DNA of 64,000 nucleotides from NCBI RefSeq assembly GCF_963676855.1, contig NZ_OY781460.1, positions 2,592,501-2,656,500 on the forward strand, in the 5' to 3' direction. The stretch comes from an uncultured Anaeromusa sp. (lineage in GTDB: Bacteria; Bacillota; Negativicutes; Anaeromusales; Anaeromusaceae). This document shows, one piece after another, positions 55,872 through 63,642 of the stretch. The notes beneath the pieces are model-generated. The model worked only from the letters and a program-made list of their open reading frames with translations, searched no databases and was not told where the DNA came from. Every line of letters starts with the position of its first letter. The stretch's first letter is position 1. The translations under genes and the position numbers were made by a program.

Positions 55872-57812
55872 ATGAAAAAAATGGAACTGACTCGTCAAAG
55901 CGTGGAAATTCTTGCCCCTGTCGGCAGCTGGGATGTACTAGAAGCCGCCATCGGTGCCGGAGCGGATGCTGTATATCTCGGAGGCAAACGCTTTAATATG
56001 CGTATGCACCGCACCGACACCAATTTTGATGATGAAAAACTGGCGCGAGCTATTGCCTACGCCCACGAACGAAACGTTAAGCTATACGTGACCGTAAACA
56101 ATTTGATCAGTGACCGGGAAATGCCAGGCATGCGCCAATACCTGGAACTATTGCAAAAACTGCAACCAGACGCCCTGATTGTACAGGACCTATCCATTCT
56201 GCAGTTGGCCAAGGAAACCGGTTTTACAGTGCCCTTGCACGCCTCAGTCATGATGAATACCCATAACGAGCACGCCGTACGGCAATTGCAAACTTACGGC
56301 TTAACCCGCGTCGTTACCAACCGAGAAATGACGCTGGATCAATTGCGTCTTCTTAAAGAACGCACAGGCATTGAGATTGAGTACTTCATTCACGGAGACA
56401 TGTGCATCGCCCAAAGCGGCCAATGCATTCACTCCGGCGTACTCTTTGGGCAAAGTTCTAACCGTGGTCGCTGTCTTAAGCCCTGCCGCTGGCCTTATCA
56501 GCTAGTCGATGCCAAAACCGGCAACGTATTGGAATCCGGTGAACAAGGCCCCTACAAGCTGGCCTTAAAAGATATGTGTCTATATAATCACCTGCCGGAA
56601 CTCATTCAAGCCGGCGTATGCTCCTTTAAAATTGAAGGGCGCATGCGTACCGCCGACTTTATCAGCAACATCGTCCGTCTTTATCGCAACGCCATTGATC
56701 GCTATTTTGATGATCCGACAGGCTATTACTTAACCGAAAAAGAGTGGCAGGAAATGCAGGAAAGTCGCTCCCGCGATTTTTCCACCTGCTATTCTTTCGG
56801 CAATCCCGGCGCCGCCGCCGTCGGCTACACAGGCGAACGCGAACCGCGTTTTTTCAGTCAAGCCGTTGTGGAACCAGGCCTTGACACTGCGGTGGCTTTG
56901 CCTAAACAGCACCCCCCTGCTGACTTTCCTCATAAGCCTACGCTATCTGTACGCGTAGCCGACCGCGCCGCTGCGGCAGAGGCCCTAAAAAGCGGTGCCA
57001 ATACCTTGTACGTAGGTGGCGAAAGCTTCCTGCCTCACCGTCCTTGGACGAAAGAAGACTTGAAAAGCCTATCCCAAGAAGCGCATGCCGCGAAAGCCAA
57101 GGTAGTCGTTGCAGCCCCCCGTATTACCTTGGAGCGCGAATGCAGTGAATGGTCTCATTTATTCAAACAGGCCGCTGAGTTGGGCCTTGACGGCCTGATG
57201 GTCAGCAGCATCGGCATGCTTCGTTTGGCAAACGAGCACGCCTCCTTGCCAATATATGGCGATCTTTCTTTGAATCTGTTTAACGGCGTTACCGCCAAAT
57301 GGCTGCAGGATAATAGCCTAAAGCAAGGAACTATTTCAGCGGAAGCCACGTGTGAACAGATCTGGGATCTTTGCCAACACACTCCCTTACCACTGGAAAT
57401 GATCGTCCATGGGCCTTTAGAAGCGATGGTCATGGACCACCATTTGCCGGAAGCCATTCTTGGCCTGGAAAAAGCTGACGCTGACCGCGCCTACGGACTA
57501 TTGGACACAGCCGGGCAGATTCATCCTATTGCCATTGATCAGTATGAGCGCAATCATGTTTTATTCGCTAAAGATCTTTGCCTGCTCTCCTTCCTGCCTG
57601 CTCTGACCTCCGTCGGCAGCTATCGTATTGAAGGCCAGCATTACACTCCGGCTTTGGTTGGACAAATCACTAAAGCGTACCGCAAAGAACTCGACGAACT
57701 AGCCGCTAAAAAAGACGCTTACGCCTTCTCAGCTGACGGCTTAACTACGCTGAGCGAAGCCAGCCCTCGTCCCTTGGGCGTCGGCGCTTTCCGTTACCGT
57801 ATTTCCCGGTAA
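55872..57812 (+). CDS. U32 family peptidase
   Basis: 646 residues, large U32-type protein (TIM-barrel plus C-terminal region; relatives include RlhA and UbiU/V-like proteins). VEILAPVGSWDVLEAAIGAG and ADAVYLGGKRFNMR at the N-terminus. The signature FIHGDMCIAQSGQCIHSG, then SSNRGRCLKPCRWPY, contains the conserved cysteines that may bind an iron-sulfur cluster. A second barrel-like half begins at about residue 360 (LSVRVADRAAAAEALKSGAN). Start is either 55872 or 55881; GGAGAG is adjacent to the first, so the second has better spacing. Substrate unknown. Confidence 0.9.
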   Translation: MKKMELTRQSVEILAPVGSWDVLEAAIGAGADAVYLGGKRFNMRMHRTDTNFDDEKLARAIAYAHERNVKLYVTVNNLISDREMPGMRQYLELLQKLQPDALIVQDLSILQLAKETGFTVPLHASVMMNTHNEHAVRQLQTYGLTRVVTNREMTLDQLRLLKERTGIEIEYFIHGDMCIAQSGQCIHSGVLFGQSSNRGRCLKPCRWPYQLVDAKTGNVLESGEQGPYKLALKDMCLYNHLPELIQAGVCSFKIEGRMRTADFISNIVRLYRNAIDRYFDDPTGYYLTEKEWQEMQESRSRDFSTCYSFGNPGAAAVGYTGEREPRFFSQAVVEPGLDTAVALPKQHPPADFPHKPTLSVRVADRAAAAEALKSGANTLYVGGESFLPHRPWTKEDLKSLSQEAHAAKAKVVVAAPRITLERECSEWSHLFKQAAELGLDGLMVSSIGMLRLANEHASLPIYGDLSLNLFNGVTAKWLQDNSLKQGTISAEATCEQIWDLCQHTPLPLEMIVHGPLEAMVMDHHLPEAILGLEKADADRAYGLLDTAGQIHPIAIDQYERNHVLFAKDLCLLSFLPALTSVGSYRIEGQHYTPALVGQITKAYRKELDELAAKKDAYAFSADGLTTLSEASPRPLGVGAFRYRISR

Positions 57813-57823
57813 CGTTAGAAAAA

Positions 57824-57874
57824 CGAACAAGAGTAAAGGGAGTAATCGGAGGGCACGAATGAGGACTACGAAAG
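57824..57874 (+). repeat. Degenerate intergenic repeat, copy C
   Basis: CGAACAAGAGTAAAGGGAGT, then AATCGGAGGGCACGAATGAG and GACTACGAAAG. It lies between the U32 peptidase and the aminotransferase. It is the clearest match to copies A and B. A weak GC-rich hairpin follows near 57910-57935. Confidence 0.45.
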
Positions 57875-57986
57875 ATATATAATAAGTGATTACTTCCCTT
57901 GCCAACCAAAAAGCCGGCCTGCAAAAAGGCCGACTACCTTATATAACTGCAAACGTTGTTTCTTGAAAAAGGAAGGAGTTGGTCTT

Positions 57987-59279
57987 ATGAGTCAGTTCAT
58001 CGGTCCAGAGGAAATTCTTCGCAAAAAGAAAGAATATATGATTCCTTGTGTCTACCATTTTTTCCAGGAACCCATGCAGCTGGTACGCGGCAGCATGCAG
58101 CATCTTTACGACCAAAACGGCAAAGAATATTTGGATTGTTTTGCCGGAGTTTCTGTCGTAAATTGCGGCCACTGCAATCCGGAAATCACCAAAGAAATCT
58201 GCAAACAGGTTGAAACGCTCCAGCATACCTGCACCATCTATCTCACCGAACCTATTGTCAATTTGGCGGAATCCTTAGCACAAGTAACACCCGGAGAATT
58301 GCAAAAAACATTTTTTTGTTCCTCCGGTACGGAAGCCAATGAAGGGGCCGCTCTGTTGGCAACCTTACATACAAACCGCCATGAATTCATCGCGTTGCGA
58401 CAAGGCCTGCATGGCCGCACGAAGCTGACTATGAGTCTCACAGGCATCGGCATGTGGCGCACCGACCCCTCTCCTGTGGGCGGCATTCATTTTGCGCCTA
58501 ACGCCTATTGTTACCGCTGTCCTTTAGGCAAGCGCCATCCGGAATGCAATCTGGCCTGCGCCGACGAGATAGAAAATGTCATCAAGTTTTCCACTTCCGG
58601 ACAAGTCGCAGCCTTCTTCGCCGAACCCATCCAAGGCAACGGCGGCATCATCACGCCCCCTGCTGGATATTTCCAGCGCGTTAAGGAAATCCTGAACCAT
58701 TACGGCATTCTCCTTGTCATGGATGAAGTGCAGACCGGTTTTGGCCGTACCGGCAAATGGTTTGCCTGCGAACACTACGGCATTAAACCGGATATTATGA
58801 CCATGGCGAAGGCACTGGGCAACGGCACTCCTGTGGGAGCCTTCACCGCTACCGCCGCTGTTGCTGATAGTTACACCCGCCCCGGCGCCTCCACGCTAGG
58901 CGGCAATCCGGTGACCGCTACCGCCTCTTTGGCCACTTTGCGTTACCTCAAGGAACACAATCTTCCTGAGCGCGCCGCCAAACTTGGAGCTTACCTAAAA
59001 AAAGGACTACAGGAGCTGCAGCAGCGCCATCCCGCTATCGGCGATGTACGCGGCCTGGGCTTGATGCTGGGCGCAGAAATCGTCTTGCCTGACGGCTCTC
59101 CTGCCAGCGACTGGGTAGATGCTATTTTAGAAGACCTCAAAAACAAAGGCTTCTTGATTGGCAAAAATGGCCCGGGCCGGAATGTACTGGCGTTCCAGCC
59201 TCCTCTGGTCATCGAAGAAAGCGACCTCACCCGACTCCTTGACGCCCTGGACGACTCGCTTACAAAGATCTGCCGCTAA
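57987..59279 (+). CDS. Class III aminotransferase (aspartate aminotransferase family)
   Basis: PLP-dependent fold-type I, class III transaminase, 430 residues, similar to the alanine-glyoxylate / 4-aminobutyrate group. FCSSGTEANEGAALLA binds phosphate, LVMDEVQTGFGRTGKWFA holds the PLP aspartate, TMAKALGNGTPVG the Schiff-base lysine. A cysteine-rich insert YCYRCPLGKRHPECNLACAD near residue 180 is seen in AGT2-like members. ATG at 57987 after GGAAGGAG. Alone, ended by a strong terminator. Likely an amino-acid catabolic transaminase; substrate uncertain. Confidence 0.88.
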   Translation: MSQFIGPEEILRKKKEYMIPCVYHFFQEPMQLVRGSMQHLYDQNGKEYLDCFAGVSVVNCGHCNPEITKEICKQVETLQHTCTIYLTEPIVNLAESLAQVTPGELQKTFFCSSGTEANEGAALLATLHTNRHEFIALRQGLHGRTKLTMSLTGIGMWRTDPSPVGGIHFAPNAYCYRCPLGKRHPECNLACADEIENVIKFSTSGQVAAFFAEPIQGNGGIITPPAGYFQRVKEILNHYGILLVMDEVQTGFGRTGKWFACEHYGIKPDIMTMAKALGNGTPVGAFTATAAVADSYTRPGASTLGGNPVTATASLATLRYLKEHNLPERAAKLGAYLKKGLQELQQRHPAIGDVRGLGLMLGAEIVLPDGSPASDWVDAILEDLKNKGFLIGKNGPGRNVLAFQPPLVIEESDLTRLLDALDDSLTKICR

Positions 59280-59294
59280 GATCTTTATGACATG

Positions 59295-59346
59295 AACAAA
59301 AGCCTTCTTGGACATGCGCAATACCGTGTCCAAGAAGGCTTTTGTT
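59295..59346 (+). terminator. Strong terminator
   Basis: Twenty-base perfect arms AACAAAAGCCTTCTTGGACA (59295-59314) and TGTCCAAGAAGGCTTTTGTT (59327-59346), then GTTTT. It lies 15 bases past the aminotransferase stop. Confidence 0.93.
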
Positions 59347-59368
59347 GTTTTCATTCCTGTTCCTGGGT

Positions 59369-59427
59369 CTTCGTAACACCCTCAAAATTCTCCTCGCCAT
59401 TTGCTTTCTCTGTTTCTCCGTGTTCCG
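59369..59427 (-). repeat. Degenerate intergenic repeat, copy E
   Basis: Minus strand GGAACACGGAGAAACAGAGA, then later GAGGGTGTTACGAAG. It resembles copy D (GAACACAGAGTAGCTGAG ... GAGGATTACGA). It lies in the 150-base gap before the DUF3298-like gene. Confidence 0.35.
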
Positions 59428-59499
59428 CGCTCCCAGCAGGTTTTAGGCTACAGACAGCGAATTACTGCAACAAGAACTGACTACAAAGGAGGTCTCCTG

Positions 59500-60192
59500 A
59501 TGAAACAAGCCTGCTTTGCTTTTTTTCTACTTGCCTGTCTGAGCGCGTTTCCCGTAACAAAAGCCGACGCTTTCTTTCAAGTCGTTCCTCAAGCTTTCGC
59601 CGAAACTCCCAAAGGCAGTGCCTTCATCCCTCAGCTGCAGCGAACCCAGCGGCCTAAGCTGGAATTCCAAATCAACCAATTGCTGCTGCTGGAAGTGCAA
59701 AAAGACTGGGAAGAATATCAATTGGAAATCCACCGCATGACCGCCGACGGCCAGCTTCCTTTGGAATACAACCAACGCAACCATTTTTTCTCGGAATACT
59801 ATGTAGCCTATAATGGCGCCGATTTACTTAGCCTTACCCAAAAAAGCTACGCAATTTTTGACGTTTCTCCTGACCTGGTTAAATTTCATACTATGACCTT
59901 GCGCTATCAAAACGGACAGGTTTTAGAATTAAAGGATTTATTTATTCCCCAAGCCGCCTATCGTGACCGTCTCGAACAATGGATTCGGGATGACATTAAC
60001 CGCCGCAGCGGCTCACACTGGGACTTCCGGGGAATAACCAATCAAAAGTCTTTCTACTTGACCCCTGAAGGGCTTGTGCTTTACTACGAACCTTGTGAAA
60101 TCAGTCCTGCCAGCGATGGCATCCTGCGTTTTGTCGTCCCCTTCGACGCCCTCAAGGACATCTTGGTTCCCGAACTGGCCTTGGACAATTAA
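59500..60192 (+). CDS. Secreted DUF3298/RsiV-like protein
   Basis: 230 residues. Signal peptide 1-23 (MKQACFAFFLLACLSAFPVT, cleaved near KADA). The mature part has the DUF4163/DUF3298 layout seen in RsiV and PdaC: FFSEYYVAYNGADLLSLTQK, then YQNGQVLELKDLFIP, and the distal FYLTPEGLVLYYEPCEISPA with a final VPFDALKDIL. In RsiV this fold binds lysozyme. Here there is no anti-sigma helix or sigma gene, so it is a free secreted domain. ATG at 59500 after AAAGGAGGTCTCCTG; the reading to 59401 lacks a site. Confidence 0.78.
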   Translation: MKQACFAFFLLACLSAFPVTKADAFFQVVPQAFAETPKGSAFIPQLQRTQRPKLEFQINQLLLLEVQKDWEEYQLEIHRMTADGQLPLEYNQRNHFFSEYYVAYNGADLLSLTQKSYAIFDVSPDLVKFHTMTLRYQNGQVLELKDLFIPQAAYRDRLEQWIRDDINRRSGSHWDFRGITNQKSFYLTPEGLVLYYEPCEISPASDGILRFVVPFDALKDILVPELALDN

Positions 60193-60231
60193 AAAAAGGA
60201 AACCGCTGCCACACAGCGGTTTCCTTTTTTT
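60191..60231. terminator. Shared bidirectional terminator
   Basis: AAAAAAAGGAAACCGCTG (60191-60208) and CAGCGGTTTCCTTTTTTT (60214-60231). Its ends touch the stop codons of the two convergent genes. Confidence 0.92.
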
Positions 60232-61318
60232 AAATCTCTTCCCAGCCAAGAACTTCCGTAATCCCTAGTCCAGAGGCCTCTGAGAACAGAATTTGATTGC
60301 CAGCGTAGGAGACACCGCCCACTACCGGCTCTTCCGCCAGCAGCACCGCCGCATCCAAATCAGCACGGGTAATATTCTTTTTCGCGGCAGCCAAGCTGGC
60401 AGCAGCAGTAATGCCTACATTGCTTTCCAGCATGCAGCTCATCATGCACTCTACGCCCATGGTTTCAGCCAAATTAAGAATTTTTACGGCATTATAAATG
60501 CCGCCGGCTTTCATCAGCTTAATGCTGATCAGATCGCAAGCCCGCATAGACAACAGCTGAAATACCTCAACCGGGCCAAAAGCCGCTTCGTCCGCCATAA
60601 TGTTCGTTTCTACATTTTCAGTAACATATTTAAGCCCCGCAAAGTCATGTGCCGCCACTGGCTGCTCAACAAGCTCAATATCCACCCCCTTATCCTCAAA
60701 GCAGCGAATGGTCCGCACCGCCTCTTTGGCTTTCCAACCTTGGTTTGCATCTAAGCGCAGACGAATATCGCTCCCCACAGCTTGACGAATGGCTTGGACC
60801 CGCTTCAAATCCAGCACCGCATCAGTACCCACCTTGATTTTCAGTTCCCGATATCCTGCGGCAACGGCAGCCAGAGAGTCTTCCACCATCTCTTCTGGTG
60901 CATTAACGCTGATTGTCAGATCCGTCTGCAGGCTTTGACGATAGCCACCCAGAAAGCGATGCAGCGGCATACCATAGCGTTTGCAAAACAAATCATGCAC
61001 AGCGATGTCCATAGCGGCTTTCGCCGAGTAGTTATGATACAGCGCCCCTTGAATGGTCGTCATAATTCCTTCAAGATTTTCTACATCCATACCTATCAGT
61101 TTAGGAGCCAATATTTCCTGGATAGCCGCTGTAACCGACTGTTGACCGTCACCGGTGATTACCAAGGTCGGCGGCGCGTTACCAAAGCCAATCTCGCCAG
61201 TGTCCGCAATAACCTGCACGATAATATCCTCGGCAAAAAAAACTTCTCGCAAAGCAGTTTTAAAGGGTTTCTTTAAAGGAATATGCACTTTCCCCAAGCG
61301 AATCTGTTGAATTTTCAA
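60230..61318 (-). CDS. Dipeptide epimerase (enolase superfamily)
   Basis: L-Ala-D/L-Glu epimerase-type enzyme, 362 residues, muconate-lactonizing subgroup. Capping domain with IPLKKPFKTALREVFFAEDI, then the barrel: ELKIKVG (acid-base Lys), LRLDANQGWKAKEA (metal Asp), ELVEQPV (metal Glu), IMADEAAFG (metal Asp), ISIKLMKAGGI (second catalytic Lys). Start is TTG at 61318, with AAGGAGGATATAAAA; a reading to 61357 crosses a terminator hairpin. Third gene of ridA-ilvA-epimerase. Possible role in recycling murein dipeptides or epimerising scavenged ones. Confidence 0.9.
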   Translation of the reverse strand: MKIQQIRLGKVHIPLKKPFKTALREVFFAEDIIVQVIADTGEIGFGNAPPTLVITGDGQQSVTAAIQEILAPKLIGMDVENLEGIMTTIQGALYHNYSAKAAMDIAVHDLFCKRYGMPLHRFLGGYRQSLQTDLTISVNAPEEMVEDSLAAVAAGYRELKIKVGTDAVLDLKRVQAIRQAVGSDIRLRLDANQGWKAKEAVRTIRCFEDKGVDIELVEQPVAAHDFAGLKYVTENVETNIMADEAAFGPVEVFQLLSMRACDLISIKLMKAGGIYNAVKILNLAETMGVECMMSCMLESNVGITAAASLAAAKKNITRADLDAAVLLAEEPVVGGVSYAGNQILFSEASGLGITEVLGWEEI

Positions 61319-61333
61319 TTTTATATCCTCCTT

Positions 61334-61378
61334 AAAAAGCCGGCAAGTACTCGTCAAAAGAGAACTTGCCGGCTTTTT
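61334..61378 (-). terminator. Hairpin between ilvA and the epimerase gene
   Basis: AAAAAGCCGGCAAGT (61334-61348) and ACTTGCCGGCTTTTT (61364-61378). The minus-strand TTTTT runs straight into AAGGAGG of the epimerase gene. Confidence 0.75.
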
Positions 61379-61379
61379 T

Positions 61380-62612
61380 TCAATCCCGCTCTACTTCATA
61401 ACCCCGGGCGGTTAAATCTTCCAAAATACTTTGGCAGTGCGCTTCATCTCTAGTTTCCAGGCTGATTTCCACAACCGCCTGTCCTAACGGCAGACATCGC
61501 TCAGCGCGATCATGAAATACCTGCATGACATTGCCGTGCAGCTGCGCAATGCGATCCAGCAAACGACTCAGCTCGCCTGGTCGATCAGCAATGCGAGTCA
61601 GAATTTTCACCCTGCGTCCCGACTTAACGAGACCATGCTCAATAATCTGAGAAATAAAGTTTACATCAATATTGCCGCCCGAAAGAACAGCAGCAACTTT
61701 GCCTTTGCAGGACAGCTTCTGAAACAACAGCGCGGCTAACGAAGTGGCCCCAGCGCCTTCCACCATCAACTTGGAGCGCTCCAGCAACAGTAAAATTGTT
61801 TCCGCTATCTCTTCGTCTTCTACAATAACCACATCGTCTACATACTTTTGAACAATTTCATAGGTTAAATCGCCTGGCTGCTTCACTGCAATACCGTCAG
61901 CAATAGTTACAGCACAATCGGTAGTCTGATAGCAGCCGGCCCTTTTCGACAAATGCATAGCCGGCGCACCTGCAGCCTGAACGCCATACACTTTAACATG
62001 AGGCGCCACCTGCTTCACGGCCAGGGCGATGCCAGAAATAAGCCCGCCACCGCCCACAGGCACCACAATAGCCTCCAAGTCCTGCAAATCCTCCAGAATT
62101 TCCAGACCGATCGTGCCCTGCCCAGCCATCACGCAAGGATCATTGAACGCATGCACAAAGACCAGCCCGCGCTCTCGCTGCAGGCGGCAAGCATGCTCAT
62201 AGGATTCGTCATAGGTTGCTCCAGCCAACACGACTTCCGCGCCATAGCCTTTAGTCGCTACCACTTTTGCCAATGGTGCATGCTCCGGCATGACGATTAC
62301 CGATGGAATGCCAGCCTGGGCCGCCGCATAGGCCACCCCCTGCGCATGATTGCCGGCGGAAGCCGCAATCACGCCGCAAGCGCGTTCCTCTGGCGTGAGC
62401 GTTTGAATTTTATTATAAGCACCGCGAATTTTAAAAGAGCCCGTTTTCTGGAGGTTTTCCAGTTTCAAATACGTTTCACAGCCTGTAATGGAACTGAAAG
62501 TATGGCTATGGTCCAGCAACGTCCGGTGAATGACGCCTTTAAGGCGTCTAGCAGCCGTATAAACTTCAGGCAGCGTCAACACCGCTTTTCTTTCTTCAAG
62601 ACTTCCGCTCAT
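61380..62612 (-). CDS. ilvA: Threonine ammonia-lyase with ACT domain
   Basis: PLP enzyme converting threonine to 2-oxobutyrate and ammonia, 410 residues. KLENLQKTGSFKIRGAYNKI holds the PLP lysine, AASAGNHAQGVAYAA the substrate loop, VVPVGGGGLISGIALAVKQ the phosphate-binding loop. A single C-terminal ACT domain (about 330-410, KILTRIADRPGELSRLLDRI) fits the short TdcB/IlvA2-like catabolic form. Start overlaps ridA by 4 bases. Its enamine intermediates are the substrates of RidA, so the coupling is mechanistic. Confidence 0.94.
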   Translation of the reverse strand: MSGSLEERKAVLTLPEVYTAARRLKGVIHRTLLDHSHTFSSITGCETYLKLENLQKTGSFKIRGAYNKIQTLTPEERACGVIAASAGNHAQGVAYAAAQAGIPSVIVMPEHAPLAKVVATKGYGAEVVLAGATYDESYEHACRLQRERGLVFVHAFNDPCVMAGQGTIGLEILEDLQDLEAIVVPVGGGGLISGIALAVKQVAPHVKVYGVQAAGAPAMHLSKRAGCYQTTDCAVTIADGIAVKQPGDLTYEIVQKYVDDVVIVEDEEIAETILLLLERSKLMVEGAGATSLAALLFQKLSCKGKVAAVLSGGNIDVNFISQIIEHGLVKSGRRVKILTRIADRPGELSRLLDRIAQLHGNVMQVFHDRAERCLPLGQAVVEISLETRDEAHCQSILEDLTARGYEVERD

Positions 62613-62992
62613 GGCTTCACAAGAGCAATCGCTTCAATTTCCACCAGCACATCTTTCGGAAGCCGCGCTATTTCCACGCAGGAACGGGCTGGAGCTTCGC
62701 TGGCAAACACTTTAGCATACTCTTCATTAAAGGCTTGAAAATCCTGAAGGTCCTTTAAAAATACGGTCGTCTTAACAACCGCTTGCACTGTAGTTCCCGC
62801 TTCCGCTAAAACAGCCTGTATATTCTTCAAAACTTGGCGGGCCTGAGTGCGCACATCGGTTCCCGCCACTTCGCCTGTTGCCGGATCCACCGGAATCTGT
62901 CCAGACAAAAACAGCCACTCTCCGGCGCGAATTGCCTGAGAATAGGGTCCAATCGCCGCTGGCGCTTGTGAGGTAAATACAACTTGTTTCAT
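62609..62992 (-). CDS. ridA: Enamine/imine deaminase RidA
   Basis: YjgF/YER057c/UK114 family, 127 residues, hydrolysing 2-aminoacrylate and 2-aminocrotonate released by PLP enzymes. AIGPYSQAIRAGEWLFLSGQ, QVLKNIQAVLAEAGTTVQAV, and RSCVEIARLPKDVLVEIEAI with the catalytic Arg near residue 105. ATG at 62992 follows AAAGGCGG. First gene of ridA-ilvA-epimerase; stop overlaps ilvA (ATGA). Confidence 0.95.
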   Translation of the reverse strand: MKQVVFTSQAPAAIGPYSQAIRAGEWLFLSGQIPVDPATGEVAGTDVRTQARQVLKNIQAVLAEAGTTVQAVVKTTVFLKDLQDFQAFNEEYAKVFASEAPARSCVEIARLPKDVLVEIEAIALVKP

Positions 62993-63033
62993 AAGAAAAC
63001 CGCCTTTCATGCACTATTTTAAATTAGAAAGGA

Positions 63034-63088
63034 AACGAACACAGAGTAGCTGAGTCACAGAGGGTACTCAGAGGATTACGACTGCGGT
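63034..63088 (+). repeat. Degenerate intergenic repeat, copy D
   Basis: AACGAACACAGAGTAGCTGA, then GTCACAGAGGGTACTCAGAG and GATTACGACTG. It lies between ridA and the sepF terminator. Confidence 0.42.
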
Positions 63089-63100
63089 GACAGAGTAAAA

Positions 63101-63124
63101 AAACCTCCCCTATTGGGGAGGTTT
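63101..63124 (-). terminator. Terminator of sepF
   Basis: AAACCTCCCC (63101-63110), loop TATT, GGGGAGGTTT (63115-63124). Minus strand continues TTTTTTT. It lies 13 bases past the sepF stop. Confidence 0.9.
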
Positions 63125-63136
63125 CGTACCCGTTTT

Positions 63137-63556
63137 TTAAGCGTGTTTGCCATAAGCAGGAACGGAATATCCGCCAAAAAGCTGCTTTTCAATCTCTACT
63201 TGCTGCGGTGCATAAATGATGAGGCGCTCTTCTACCATAAGAGAGCCTGCCTCGCACACAGCGCAGACACCTTCCAGAAAATCAGCCATAGAACGTTGTT
63301 CCTCAGCCGTTAAGCATGAAAAATTAACAATTAATCCTTTACCCTGCAACAAGAGATCTGCATAGGAGCAGACATTTTCGTAGGCCCGCGGGACTACGAC
63401 GGTGATGGAAAACTCCTCCCCCCGTCTGGCAGCGCCTTCATGCACGGTCAGTTGAGGCGGATTTTTGCTTTGCCGCACAGGTGCTGCAGCAATTTCCTCC
63501 TCTTCCTCCAAAGGCATTAGAAAATTGGTCAGCTTTTCCATTAAGCTTGCCGCCAT
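63137..63556 (-). CDS. sepF: Cell division protein SepF
   Basis: 139 residues. SepF (YlmF) anchors FtsZ to the membrane. N-terminal amphipathic-like helix LMEKLTNFLMP and an acidic linker, then the core: FSITVVVPRAYENVCSYADL, GKGLIVNFSCLTAEEQRSMA, DFLEGVCAVCEAGSLMVEE and LIIYAPQQVEI. The ATG at 63556 follows GGAGGAATGCCCC; the ATG inside that site is out of frame. It is isolated from ylmE/ylmG, its usual neighbours. Confidence 0.9.
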   Translation of the reverse strand: MAASLMEKLTNFLMPLEEEEEIAAAPVRQSKNPPQLTVHEGAARRGEEFSITVVVPRAYENVCSYADLLLQGKGLIVNFSCLTAEEQRSMADFLEGVCAVCEAGSLMVEERLIIYAPQQVEIEKQLFGGYSVPAYGKHA

Positions 63557-63642
63557 GGGGCATTCCTCCTTTTGCAGATACTGTCACTTCTTTATGCTAA
63601 TTCGAGCCAAATTACGCAATTCCTGCAGGCGTCAGAAAATTT

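Noticed and set aside
57905..57940. Terminator after the U32 peptidase gene
   Set aside because: AGCCGGCCT / AGGCCGACT pair with a mismatch and there is no T-run; recorded only in the note on repeat copy C.
61953..62738. 261-codon plus-strand open frame
   Set aside because: Antisense to ilvA and ridA. Frame openness follows from their codon usage.
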